Assembly: GCA_003724275.1 (NCBI GenBank)
Contig: RHFA01000111.1
Location: 1-18,235, forward strand
Direction of reading: 5' to 3'
From: Thaumarchaeota archaeon S13
GTDB lineage: Archaea; Thermoproteota; Nitrososphaeria; Nitrososphaerales; Nitrosopumilaceae
Length of the DNA: 18,235 nucleotides
Under the pieces are notes generated by a model that did not search any database, was not told the origin of the DNA, and saw nothing but the letters and a program-made list of their open reading frames with translations. Shown piece after piece: positions 12,567 to 18,235 of this stretch; position 1 is the first letter of the stretch, and each line of letters opens with the position of its first letter. A program made the translations under genes and the position numbers.

Positions 12567-12604
12567 GCGGTTGGCGGCCCCACGCCCGCGAGGGCGGCAA
12601 ATAG

Positions 12605-12640
12605 TTATATAGTCACCGTACGGGGGGGTGCGGTAGGAGG
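12605..12640 (+). promoter_or_regulatory. TATA box and Shine-Dalgarno of the gene at 12648
   Basis: TTATATAG (12605-12612) is a TATA box. GGAGG (12636-12640) sits 7 nt before the GTG at 12648. The expected transcription start near 12635 leaves a short leader holding the ribosome site, unlike most monocistronic genes in this window, which look leaderless. It decides the GTG start. Confidence 0.7.
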
Positions 12641-12647
12641 TAGTACA

Positions 12648-13034
12648 GTGCCAAAACCAGGCTTCAAGTCGATCACGGTCTCCGAGGCCGTCTATGACAG
12701 GTTCCACGACGCCTACACCAACAGCAAGGAGAACCTGAGCCGAAAGGGCGTCAAGAGCTTCTCCGGGTATGTCTCGTACATGCTCGAGGAGCAGATGCTC
12801 AAGGACGAGACCTTTGCAAAGCACGCGCCGCGCATAAAGAGCATATCAGTCGAGTCAGACTGTGTCATACTGCGCGACAACGTCAGCGGCCGAATCATAG
12901 AGGTCGCCATACGCGGCGGAGAGCTTGCATGCCAGCACTGCGAAAAGGGAGACTGCATCCACGTGGGGTTTGTCCTCTCGATGCCCGATGTCTATGACAT
13001 GCTGGGCTCGAGGGGCGCCAAGCGCTCCCTCTAG
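12648..13034 (+). CDS. Small thaumarchaeal-type protein with a Cys/His metal-site motif
   Basis: A 128-residue protein starting at a GTG with a good Shine-Dalgarno. The first 55 residues (PKPGFKSITVSEAVYDRF; SFSGYVSYMLEEQM) look like a ribbon-helix-helix-type strand and helices, suggesting DNA or RNA contact. A central beta region (IKSISVESDCVILRDN) follows. The C-terminal part has CQHCEKGDCIH (Cys95, Cys98, Cys103, His105), a spacing suited to one zinc ion, then FVLSMPDVYDML. I associate this layout with a family common in ammonia-oxidising archaea, without a proven role. A DNA-binding regulator is the best guess. Divergent from the HTH/B12-like regulator; a nine-T run just downstream probably ends its transcript. 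Confidence 0.8.
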   Translation: MPKPGFKSITVSEAVYDRFHDAYTNSKENLSRKGVKSFSGYVSYMLEEQMLKDETFAKHAPRIKSISVESDCVILRDNVSGRIIEVAIRGGELACQHCEKGDCIHVGFVLSMPDVYDMLGSRGAKRSL

Positions 13035-13050
13035 CGGTGCCTCCACACCC

Positions 13051-13059
13051 TTTTTTTTT
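13051..13059 (+). terminator. Poly-T transcription terminator
   Basis: Nine consecutive Ts lie 16 bp after the stop codon of the gene at 12648, in otherwise very GC-rich DNA. T tracts on the coding strand are the usual archaeal termination signal. Confidence 0.7.
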
Positions 13060-13104
13060 CACCATTTGCGCCGGCGCGGGCGGGTTCCCGCCGGCTCCCC
13101 GCCT

Positions 13105-13126
13105 GCCGCGCGTCCATGCGCGCGGC
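13105..13126. other. Stem-loop downstream of tRNA-Leu
   Basis: A perfect 8-bp stem GCCGCGCG / CGCGCGGC with a 6-nt loop TCCATG lies about 23 bp past the 3' end of the leftward tRNA-Leu gene. It could mark the end of the tRNA precursor, but no T run accompanies it on that strand until the A run at 13051-13059. The rest of 13060-13148 shows nothing else. Confidence 0.3.
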
Positions 13127-13148
13127 CACCCGCGGCCAGGCTGCTTTG

Positions 13149-13271
13149 TGGGGGAGGTGGGATTTGAACCCACGGACTCCTAGGAGACGAGATCACCCAT
13201 TGAGATCTTAAGTCTCGCGTCTCCAAGGGGCGCGTGCGCGCCCCCCTTTGGCCAGGCTTGACGACTCCCCC
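13149..13271 (-). tRNA. tRNA-Leu (anticodon TAA) with two introns
   Basis: Reading leftward from 13271: acceptor GGGGGAG pairs with CTCCCCC, discriminator A at 13149, T arm GTGGG / CCCAC. The long variable arm (TCTCCTAGGAGTCC, stem CTCC/GGAG) marks a class II tRNA. Intron 1 (13221-13245, 25 nt) interrupts the D stem. It folds with CCAA pairing TTGG, an 8-bp inner helix GGGGCGCG/CGCGCCCC, and bulges AG|G and AG|A. Removal restores D stem GTC/GAC. Intron 2 (13194-13206, 13 nt) lies at 37/38; removal restores a perfect CGAGA/TCTCG stem around loop CTTAAGA. A repeated GATCTC makes its exact edges ambiguous by sequence alone. Mature length is 85 nt. TATA box at about 13296-13303. Confidence 0.9.
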
Positions 13272-13322
13272 GCGCCGCGGGGGCGGGGGCGCGCTTGATT
13301 TAACGGTTTTGGGCCACTCGCG

Positions 13323-13850
13323 CTAGCCGGCCAGCGACTCGGCTATCGCGTCGAGCTCCTCGCGGACCGCGATGACGATCGGCGGCGCGGGGCCCTCCCC
13401 CGAGGCGTCCTCTGACCAGCGCACGCGCCTCTCCTCGCCGTTGAGCGTGACGCGCAGCGCGTGCAGGTCGTGCTCGCCGGAGAGGCTCCCGTCCACAAAC
13501 GACGGCGCGGCAATCGACATAAACCCCGTCTCCTTTACTAGCGCGCGAAGCCTCTGCAGCTCGGCGTCGCCCAGGCGCGCGGAATGCTCGGAGGTCACGC
13601 CCCCCTCGGTGGCCAGCAGCCTCGCGTTTCCCGAGGCGTCGATCTCCAGGACGCGCACGGCCGTGGCGCGGTCGAGGCCGGCCGGGCCCTGCGCGAGCCC
13701 CATCTGGCGCAGCGTGTGCTCAAACTCGACCATGTCGCCGGGCAGCAGCGTCGTGGCCGGCACGCGGTCGGCGGCCAGGAGGGGAACGGCTATGAGGACC
13801 GCCACGGCCACGGGGATTGCCCCGACGGCCAGGACTGACGCGCGCGGCAT
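13323..13850 (-). CDS. Anchored extracytoplasmic protein of unknown function
   Basis: A 175-residue protein with an N-terminal membrane segment or uncleaved signal (SVLAVGAIPVAVAVLIAVPL, about residues 5-26) and a soluble domain outside. The domain includes paired beta-strand patterns (AVRVLEIDASGNARLLATEG; DLHALRVTLNGEERRVRWSE) and a helix (LGDAELQRLRALVKETGFMS). This strand-helix-strand layout resembles small secreted domains I have seen in ammonia-oxidising archaea, with no known role. No Cys or metal motif. The ATG at 13850 is chosen because a TATA-like ACTTATTGG lies about 28 bp upstream at 13874-13882; an ATG at 13877 would fall inside that box. It stands alone between two tRNA genes. 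Confidence 0.75.
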   Translation of the reverse strand: MPRASVLAVGAIPVAVAVLIAVPLLAADRVPATTLLPGDMVEFEHTLRQMGLAQGPAGLDRATAVRVLEIDASGNARLLATEGGVTSEHSARLGDAELQRLRALVKETGFMSIAAPSFVDGSLSGEHDLHALRVTLNGEERRVRWSEDASGEGPAPPIVIAVREELDAIAESLAG

Positions 13851-13960
13851 GGCCCGCGCTCCGGCGGCGCGGCCCAATAAGTCTTGCCACGCGGTCGCGC
13901 CCCGCGCGCTCGGGGAGGCCCCAATGGCTTAAATCACGGCCCCCGCGCGCGGGCTCCCGT

Positions 13961-14113
13961 GGGGTCGTAGCCTAGTCCGGTAGGGCGACAGTGACGAGCG
14001 ATCACCGCTAGGGGCTCCAGAGGTCAAAGTCTGAACTGCTGACCGCCAAGGGATGATGTGGTTTTGGAGCTGCAGTGACCCGTAGGTCGCCGGTTCGATT
14101 CCGGTCGGCCCCA
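13961..14113 (+). tRNA. tRNA-Trp (anticodon CCA) with two introns
   Basis: The acceptor pairs GGGGTCG with CGGCCCC, D stem GCCT/GGGC, T arm GCCGG-TTCGATT-CCGGT, discriminator A at 14113. The anticodon arm is rebuilt only by removing two introns: AC + GGG-CTCCAG + A-CCCGT, a perfect ACGGG/CCCGT stem with anticodon CCA at 14017-14019. Intron 1 (13990-14011, 22 nt) lies between 28 and 29 in the anticodon stem. It has an inner helix GTGA/TCAC, a central helix GGCG/CGCT and bulges AC|A and AG|G. Intron 2 (14021-14077, 57 nt) is at 37/38; its splice fold is weaker (one C-C mismatch) and a GA repeat leaves its edges uncertain by two bases. Mature length is 74 nt. TATA box CTTAAAT at 13928-13934. Confidence 0.85.
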
Positions 14114-14123
14114 CATCCCCCAA

Positions 14124-16376
14124 CTATGCGCGATCGCGGAGGACGTTGAGGGCCGAGCCGGCCCTAAACCAGGCCAGCTGCGTGGCGTTGTACGAGTGCG
14201 ACAGGGCAATCTCCTCGGACTCGCCGCCGGCGTGGCGTATGGCGCACGCGACAGGCCGCGACGGCGCAAGCGAGGCCAGGCCCGTGATGTCAAGCGCGTC
14301 TCCCTCGGCTATCCTGCCATAGTCTTCCGGATCGGAGAACGTCAGGGCGAGTATGCCCTGCTTTTTGAGGTTGGTCTCGTGTATGCGCGCAAAGCTTCTC
14401 GCGACCACGGCGGCGCAGCCGAGGTAGCGCGGCGTTATGGCCGCATGCTCCCTGCTGCTGCCCTCGCCATAGTTCGAGTCGCCGACGATCGCCCACCTGA
14501 TGCCCGCGTCGCGGTAGGCGCGGCCGATCTGCGGGAACGGCTCCAGCCCTCCGCTCAGCACGCTTGTCCCCTTGCCGACGTGCCCGCCAAAGTCGTTGAC
14601 TGCGCCGAGGAGCATGTTGTCGCTCAGGTTGTCAAGGTGGCCGCGAAACGAGAGCCATGCGCCGGCCGGCGATATGTGGTCCGTCGTGCACTTGCCGCGG
14701 GCCTTGAGCAGGACGCGCAGGCCCACGAGGTCCTCGCCGTCCCACGGCGCAAACGGCTCTAGCGCCTGCAGGCGGCTGCTCTTGGGGTCGATCTCGACCT
14801 CGCCGGCGCCGCTGGCCGGCGGCGCGACATAGAGGCCGTCGCCGCGCACAAAGCCGCCCTCTGGCACGTCGCGCGCCGGAGGCGGCGCGCCCAGCGCGAC
14901 GCGCTCGCCGCCGGCCCCCTCTAGCGTGTCAGTGAGCGGGTTGAACGAGAGGCGCCCGGCGAGCGAGAGCGCGACGACGATCTCGGGGCTCGCTATAAAG
15001 TTCATCGTCTCGCGGCTCCCGTCGTTGCGGCCGGGAAAGTTGCGGTTGAAGGAAGTGACTATGGTGTTTTTGCTGGATCGCTCTAGCTCGGGGCGGCTCC
15101 ACTGGCCGATGCACGGGCCGCACGCGTTGGCCAGGACCGTCGCGCCGATGCCGCGCAGCGTGCCCATCTGCCCGTCGCGCTCTATCGTCGCGCGTATCTG
15201 CTCAGAGCCCGGCGTGACGAGGAGGGGCGCGGCGGCGCGGATGCCGCGCGAGGCGGCCTGGCCGGCGACGCTTGCCGCGCGCGTCATGTCCTCGTACGAC
15301 GAGTTTGTGCAGCTTCCGATCAGGGCAGCCGATATCGTGTCGACATAGCCGTTCTCGCGCGCGTCGCGAGCGAGGTCAGATATGGGCCGCGCCAGGTCTG
15401 GCGTGTGCGGGCCGACGACGTGGGGCTCGAGCTCCGAGAGGTCGATCTCGAGGACCCGGTCATAGTGCGCGCCATCGTCGGGCCGCAGGAGGCGCGCGTT
15501 TTGGTCGGCGAGCTCGGCAATGTCGGCGCGGCCGGTGGCGCGCAGGTACGCGCGCATCCTCGAGTCGTACGGGAATATCGAGCATGTCGCCCCAATCTCG
15601 GCGCCCATGTTGGCTATGGTCGCCTTGCCTGTGCAGCTTATCGACTCGGCGCCGGGGCCATGGTACTCTACGATCGCGTTCGTCGCGCCGGAGACGGTGA
15701 GCTCGCCGGCGACGCGCAGTATGACGTCCTTTGGCGCGGTCCAGCCCCCGAGGCTCCCCGTAAGGCGCACGCCGATCCTGCGCGGGTAGCGCACCTCCCA
15801 CGGGAGGCCCGCCATCGCCTCGGCGGCGTCAATCCCGCCCACGCCGACGGCGACCATCCCCAGGCCGCCGGCGTTTGGCGTGTGCGAGTCGGTCCCGATC
15901 ATCAGCCCGCCGGGAAACGCATAGTTCTCGAGGACCACCTGGTGTATTATCCCGGCGCCCGGCCTCCAAAACCCGCAGCCGTACCTCGCCGCGGCCGACT
16001 GGAGAAACCTGAACACCTCGTCGTTCTCGCCGAGCGACTCGCGCATGTCAGACTCGCCGTCCAGCCTTGCCCTGATGAGGTGGTCGCAGTGGACCGTCGT
16101 CGGCAGCGCGGCCCTCTCGAGGCCCGTCGTCATGAACTGGAGCATGACCATCTGGCCCGTGACGTCCTGCAGGGCCGCCCTGTCGGGCCTCATGTACGCG
16201 TACGCGCCGGCGTCGGCGTCGAGGTCCGAGGCCGGCGCCTCCTCCATGTGGCCCACGAGTATCTTTTCAGAGAGCGAGAGCGGGCGGCCCACGAGGTCGG
16301 CGTACGCCGCTGCGCGCTCGGCGATGCGCGCGTGGGCCTCCCTGGCCAGCCCCGTGCCGTGCCCGATCTCGGCCAT
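14124..16376 (-). CDS. acn: Aconitate hydratase (aconitase)
   Basis: A 750-residue iron-sulfur enzyme that interconverts citrate and isocitrate in the cytoplasm, part of the partial TCA cycle that supplies 2-oxoglutarate for glutamate. The [4Fe-4S] ligands are Cys356 (IGSCTNSSYEDM) and Cys419/Cys422 (NACGPCIGQW). Substrate-site signatures include GTDSHTPNAGGLG (161-173), CTTDHISPAG (563-572), and the swivelling-domain GDSNYGEGSSREHAA (632-646). Length and domain order fit the mitochondrial-type aconitase branch, not AcnB. The ATG at 16376 has a TATA box about 30 bp upstream. It stands alone, ending 10 bp from the convergent tRNA-Trp gene. Confidence 0.96.
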   Translation of the reverse strand: MAEIGHGTGLAREAHARIAERAAAYADLVGRPLSLSEKILVGHMEEAPASDLDADAGAYAYMRPDRAALQDVTGQMVMLQFMTTGLERAALPTTVHCDHLIRARLDGESDMRESLGENDEVFRFLQSAAARYGCGFWRPGAGIIHQVVLENYAFPGGLMIGTDSHTPNAGGLGMVAVGVGGIDAAEAMAGLPWEVRYPRRIGVRLTGSLGGWTAPKDVILRVAGELTVSGATNAIVEYHGPGAESISCTGKATIANMGAEIGATCSIFPYDSRMRAYLRATGRADIAELADQNARLLRPDDGAHYDRVLEIDLSELEPHVVGPHTPDLARPISDLARDARENGYVDTISAALIGSCTNSSYEDMTRAASVAGQAASRGIRAAAPLLVTPGSEQIRATIERDGQMGTLRGIGATVLANACGPCIGQWSRPELERSSKNTIVTSFNRNFPGRNDGSRETMNFIASPEIVVALSLAGRLSFNPLTDTLEGAGGERVALGAPPPARDVPEGGFVRGDGLYVAPPASGAGEVEIDPKSSRLQALEPFAPWDGEDLVGLRVLLKARGKCTTDHISPAGAWLSFRGHLDNLSDNMLLGAVNDFGGHVGKGTSVLSGGLEPFPQIGRAYRDAGIRWAIVGDSNYGEGSSREHAAITPRYLGCAAVVARSFARIHETNLKKQGILALTFSDPEDYGRIAEGDALDITGLASLAPSRPVACAIRHAGGESEEIALSHSYNATQLAWFRAGSALNVLRDRA

Positions 16377-16402
16377 GTCGCGCGCGCGGCGCGCAGGCCC
16401 CG

Positions 16403-16409
16403 AATTTAA
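16403..16409 (-). promoter_or_regulatory. TATA box of aconitase
   Basis: AATTTAA, centred 30 bp from the aconitase ATG, is the only AT-rich element on that side of the divergent gap. A separate element serves the opposite gene. Confidence 0.5.
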
Positions 16410-16460
16410 CGCTTTGACGGGCGGTGCCGCTAGGCGGGCCCGCCGCGGCGCGCCGCCAAC

Positions 16461-16468
16461 AATTATAA
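16461..16468 (+). promoter_or_regulatory. TATA box of the gene at 16498
   Basis: AATTATAA lies in GC-rich surroundings, centred about 33 bp before the in-frame GTG at 16498. The spacing allows a leader of only a few bases. An ATG at 16496 overlaps this GTG but is in another frame. Confidence 0.5.
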
Positions 16469-16497
16469 GCAGACAGGGCCGCCCCGCGCCCGCCTAT

Positions 16498-17172
16498 GTG
16501 GGGATTGCCGCCTGGCCGGGCCGCGGGGGTGCGCCGAGCACGGTAAACAAGGGGTTTCCAAAGTTCGGCGTGACGCAGGAGAGCTCGCACATCACGGCCC
16601 TGCGCAAGTACAACCTGCCAGACCTCGTGCTCAGGCTAGTCGCCAGGCAGTGCAAGTCGGAGCTCCAGGAGAGGGGCAGGATCGACGAGAGGCTCCAGAG
16701 CATGAACAAGGAGGCCATCGAGACGCTCTACCGCACGTTTGTCAGCGGCGAGTTTGACGAGGCCGGCAGGTTTGCGACGTACAGGTTTTACGCGTACGTC
16801 TCGAGCACGCACCACAGGTGCGAGGTCATAATAAACGAGTCTATACCCGGAATGTCCGGCAAGAACCACAAGGTCCCCATAGCCGTAAAGAGCAACGGCG
16901 TGTACATTGCGATCGCCTTCAACAAGGCCACGGGCCGGCCCGTCAGCCGCACGGACATGGCCCGCATGCACGAGGTCGCCTATGACATAAAGCGCGGCGA
17001 CCACGGGACGCAGCTAGGCGAGGCGACATACTGCTCGTCAGTCGGCTTTAGGGAGGAGGCGATGACCGAGATTGCCAGGATCTCAAAGATAAAAGGCAAG
17101 AGCCTTGACGGGGCGATCGCGTTTCGCGCGGCAAACTTTGAGAACAACATATTCTCGACCGTGTCGTGCTAG
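16498..17172 (+). CDS. Conserved-looking soluble protein of unknown function
   Basis: A 224-residue protein I cannot assign. The N-terminus (NKGFPKFGVTQESSHITALRKYNLPDLVLRLVARQ) is followed by a helical, charged region (CKSELQERGRIDERLQSMNKEAIETLYRTF). A beta-rich central part follows (FYAYVSSTHHRCEVIINE; KVPIAVKSNGVYIAIAFN), ending in an alternating helix-strand tail. The central strands with scattered Glu, Asp and Lys could fit a nuclease-like or nucleotide-binding fold, but I see no complete catalytic motif. No membrane segment or signal. The start is a GTG close behind a TATA box; no ATG exists in frame before Met76 or so, which would lose well-formed sequence. Its TAG overlaps the TAG of the convergent gene in CTAG. 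Confidence 0.7.
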   Translation: MGIAAWPGRGGAPSTVNKGFPKFGVTQESSHITALRKYNLPDLVLRLVARQCKSELQERGRIDERLQSMNKEAIETLYRTFVSGEFDEAGRFATYRFYAYVSSTHHRCEVIINESIPGMSGKNHKVPIAVKSNGVYIAIAFNKATGRPVSRTDMARMHEVAYDIKRGDHGTQLGEATYCSSVGFREEAMTEIARISKIKGKSLDGAIAFRAANFENNIFSTVSC

Positions 17173-17732
17173 AGGAGCGACGCGTCAAGCGTGAGAAACT
17201 CGGGCGCGCCGGACGTCCTCTTGTGGTCCCTGCCATAGGCGACAAGCGGGAGCTCGCCAGAAAAGTGCCTCGACCAGACAGAGTTGACCGCGTCTGCAGC
17301 CCCCTTGCGTCCCCCCTGCCGCAGCAGCTCGTGCGCGAGCTCGTATGACACCTCGGCGCAGTTTTTCTTTGCCATGAACGCCGTCGCGCCGGCGCCCGGC
17401 TTTGGCCTGCGCCAGAGCGTCATGCACATGTTGTCCGAGTGGTACCCCTCGGCGAGCGAGTCGGTCCAGAGCGGGCGAAAGCCGGCGAGGTAAAAGTGCC
17501 ACGTCGACTCGCCGCGCGCGCGGTGGTCGCGCAGGAGCGTGTGGACCCCGGGCCTTCCGAGGATCCCCGAGCCGTCTACTGCCATCTCGTCGCACCGCAC
17601 GTCAAGCTTGCGGCCAAAGGACCCCTCGATCCACGACCCAAAGAACTGTGCCATCCTGCCGGCGTACGCAAACTCGGGGGCACGCGCGGCGAGCTCGCCG
17701 CGCTTGGCCATAAATACAAAATGGAGGAGCAT
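17169..17732 (-). CDS. Protein of unknown function, downstream of a stand-alone Lrp domain
   Basis: A 187-residue soluble protein starting MLLHFVFMAKRGELAARAPEF. Notable stretches are WHFYLAGFRPLWTDSLAEGYHSDNMCM in the middle and KKNCAEVSYELAHELLRQGG in the C-terminal third. The aromatic, His- and Cys-containing pattern is compatible with a metal site, and ELAHELL resembles metalloprotease helices. It is not the exact HExxH zincin motif, so protease activity is not claimed. I associate this sequence type with ammonia-oxidising archaea. The ATG at 17732 lies 23 nt after the stop of the Lrp-like gene, so both are probably in one transcript. Upstream in-frame sequence belongs to that gene's region. 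It converges with the 16498 gene, sharing CTAG. Confidence 0.7.
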   Translation of the reverse strand: MLLHFVFMAKRGELAARAPEFAYAGRMAQFFGSWIEGSFGRKLDVRCDEMAVDGSGILGRPGVHTLLRDHRARGESTWHFYLAGFRPLWTDSLAEGYHSDNMCMTLWRRPKPGAGATAFMAKKNCAEVSYELAHELLRQGGRKGAADAVNSVWSRHFSGELPLVAYGRDHKRTSGAPEFLTLDASLL

Positions 17733-17755
17733 GGTGCCGTGCTTTTGCGCGGCCC

Positions 17756-17995
17756 CTAGCTCTGCCCCTCTATGCCCATCAGGGTGAGCGTCGAGCGGAT
17801 TTTCTCGATCTTGCGTATCTTCCACGTGATCGTCTCGCGCAGCTTTACCACCGTGTCAGACTCGATCTTTGCGAGTATGTCATAGGCGCCAAAGGTCCCG
17901 TGGACCTCGCGGACGCCCTCGATGCCCTTTAGCTGCTGTATGATCGCCTCTTCTGAGCCGAGCTCGCAGTTGATCAGCACGTATGCAGTCGCCAT
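17756..17995 (-). CDS. Stand-alone Lrp/AsnC ligand-binding (RAM) domain
   Basis: A 79-residue protein equal to the C-terminal effector-binding domain of Lrp/AsnC regulators with no DNA-binding part. The alpha-beta sandwich pattern is clear: a first strand (ATAYVLINCELG), helix (EEAIIQQLKGIEGV), strands (VREVHGTFGAYDILAKIES), helix (TVVKLRETITWKIRKIEKI) and last strand (STLTLMG). GAYDILAKIE matches the family's GxYDxxxxV signature. Such stand-alone domains bind small molecules, often amino acids, and may form mixed oligomers with full Lrp proteins. The ATG at 17995 has a TATA box about 27 bp upstream; longer upstream reading is unlikely to be coding. It is first in a pair with the 187-residue unknown. 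Confidence 0.88.
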   Translation of the reverse strand: MATAYVLINCELGSEEAIIQQLKGIEGVREVHGTFGAYDILAKIESDTVVKLRETITWKIRKIEKIRSTLTLMGIEGQS

Positions 17996-18018
17996 CGCGC
18001 GCGGCGCGAGGGGGGCCG

Positions 18019-18026
18019 CTATATCA
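18019..18026 (-). promoter_or_regulatory. TATA box of the Lrp-like gene
   Basis: Read leftward TGATATAG, centred about 27 bp before the ATG at 17995, consistent with a leaderless mRNA. A perfect 18-bp palindrome lies 10 bp further upstream. Confidence 0.55.
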
Positions 18027-18035
18027 ACGAATCGG

Positions 18036-18053
18036 CCCCACGCGCGCGTGGGG
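18036..18053. promoter_or_regulatory. Perfect 18-bp palindrome upstream of the Lrp-like promoter
   Basis: CCCCACGCGCGCGTGGGG is fully self-complementary and begins 10 bp upstream of the TATA box. Position and symmetry suit a dimeric regulator's operator. High local GC makes chance symmetry more likely than usual, and no regulator is identified. Confidence 0.4.
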
Positions 18054-18091
18054 AGGTGTCCCCCAGCTCTGACTGACGCGGCCTCATTGGC

Positions 18092-18193
18092 TAGCCAAAT
18101 GCCTCGGCGGGTTCCTTTACTGGGGTGCCCTCTGTGGCGCGCCTGGGTGAACCGCGGCCCACGCAAGCCCATGCGGCCATGTCAACGCGGTCC
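18092..18193 (+). other. Stretch resembling a conserved 23S rRNA segment, partly scrambled
   Basis: The last 200 bases (18036-18235) hold no convincing gene. Two blocks in order recall archaeal 23S rRNA around E. coli positions 1905-1960. The first starts TAGCCAAATGCCTCG at 18092 and runs to about 18112 with one difference from my memory of that motif. The second is TCAACGCGGTCC at 18182-18193. The 69 bases between them do not match rRNA and are longer than expected. This could be a decayed or rearranged rRNA fragment, or chance in the second block. The comparison is from memory, not alignment. A frame open rightward from 18099 to the edge looks non-coding (Arg/Pro-rich). Confidence 0.35.
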
Positions 18194-18235
18194 GTCTGCG
18201 CGCCCTTGCTCTAGGGCGAGGGGGCGCCCCCGCGG

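Noticed and set aside
14052..14078. Reading the tRNA at 13961 as tRNA-Pro(TGG) using TTTTGGAG
   Set aside because: The flanking bases cannot form an anticodon stem with the D-arm side, while the CCA reading gives a perfect 5-bp stem and good intron folds.
15405..16409. Rightward open frame opposite aconitase
   Set aside because: Shadow of the aconitase gene, which carries all cluster ligands and active-site motifs on the other strand.
17169..17732. Zinc metalloprotease call from ELAHELL
   Set aside because: The exact HExxH order is not present, so no protease function is claimed.
18110..18185. Possible SRP or RNase P RNA (GGGTGAACC element)
   Set aside because: The nearby universal SRP tetraloop segment and RNase P core motifs are missing; the short match is likely chance.
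1..18235. Mobile elements, CRISPR arrays, integrase or phage genes
   Set aside because: No transposase or integrase motifs, no terminal inverted repeat pairs around genes, and no regularly spaced repeats were seen. Gene content is housekeeping.

Overview
The window looks like a piece of a high-GC ammonia-oxidising archaeon (Thaumarchaeota/Nitrososphaerota), most like the sponge-associated Cenarchaeum group. The domain call rests on several independent signs. The PheRS, TrpRS and CoaD are archaeal types. TATA-like boxes sit about 25-31 bp upstream of start codons, which implies many leaderless mRNAs. Three of the four tRNA genes carry short introns, and the two Leu introns, the Ile intron and the first Trp intron fold as bulge-helix-bulge (or half-bulge) motifs. 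Several small proteins also have a thaumarchaeal look (a basic/zinc-site small protein, a winged-helix protein ending MDSFLN, a stand-alone Lrp ligand-binding domain). The genus is an inference; nothing here fixes the species.

Layout. 1-90: start of a leftward secreted protein, cut by the window edge. 168-2349: leftward metal pair, a two-domain multicopper oxidase overlapping a ZIP metal transporter, with tandem DtxR/IdeR-like boxes at its promoter. 2436-3981: three rightward genes of unknown function (a small basic protein, a three-segment membrane protein of clearly lower GC, and an anchored extracytoplasmic protein). 3974-7429: leftward pheS-pheT-winged-helix operon. 7483-8870: rightward trpS plus a 93-residue protein. 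pheS and trpS are divergent and appear to share one TATA element. 8916-10665: leftward operon of a 35-residue membrane peptide, a secreted protein and coaD. 10748-11664: tRNA-Ala(TGC) with encoded CCA, a thioredoxin-fold protein, and tRNA-Ile(GAT) with a 14-nt intron. 11671-13034: a leftward HTH plus cobalamin-domain-like regulator, divergent from a Cys/His-motif small protein. 13149-14113: tRNA-Leu(TAA) with two introns, an anchored extracytoplasmic protein, and tRNA-Trp(CCA) with two introns. 14124-16376: aconitase. 16498-17995: a conserved-looking unknown convergent with a second unknown that follows a stand-alone Lrp-type RAM domain. 18030-18235: no convincing gene, but it holds a perfect palindrome and a stretch resembling a universally conserved 23S rRNA segment.

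Functionally this is mostly chromosomal housekeeping: translation (two aminoacyl-tRNA synthetases, four tRNAs), coenzyme A synthesis, central carbon metabolism and redox protection. One metal-handling module stands out. There is no sign of insertion sequences, CRISPR, integrase or phage genes. The most interesting material is small: multi-intron tRNAs, the shared divergent promoter, metal-regulator-like operators, a microprotein missed by length cut-offs, and the rRNA-like fragment at the right edge.
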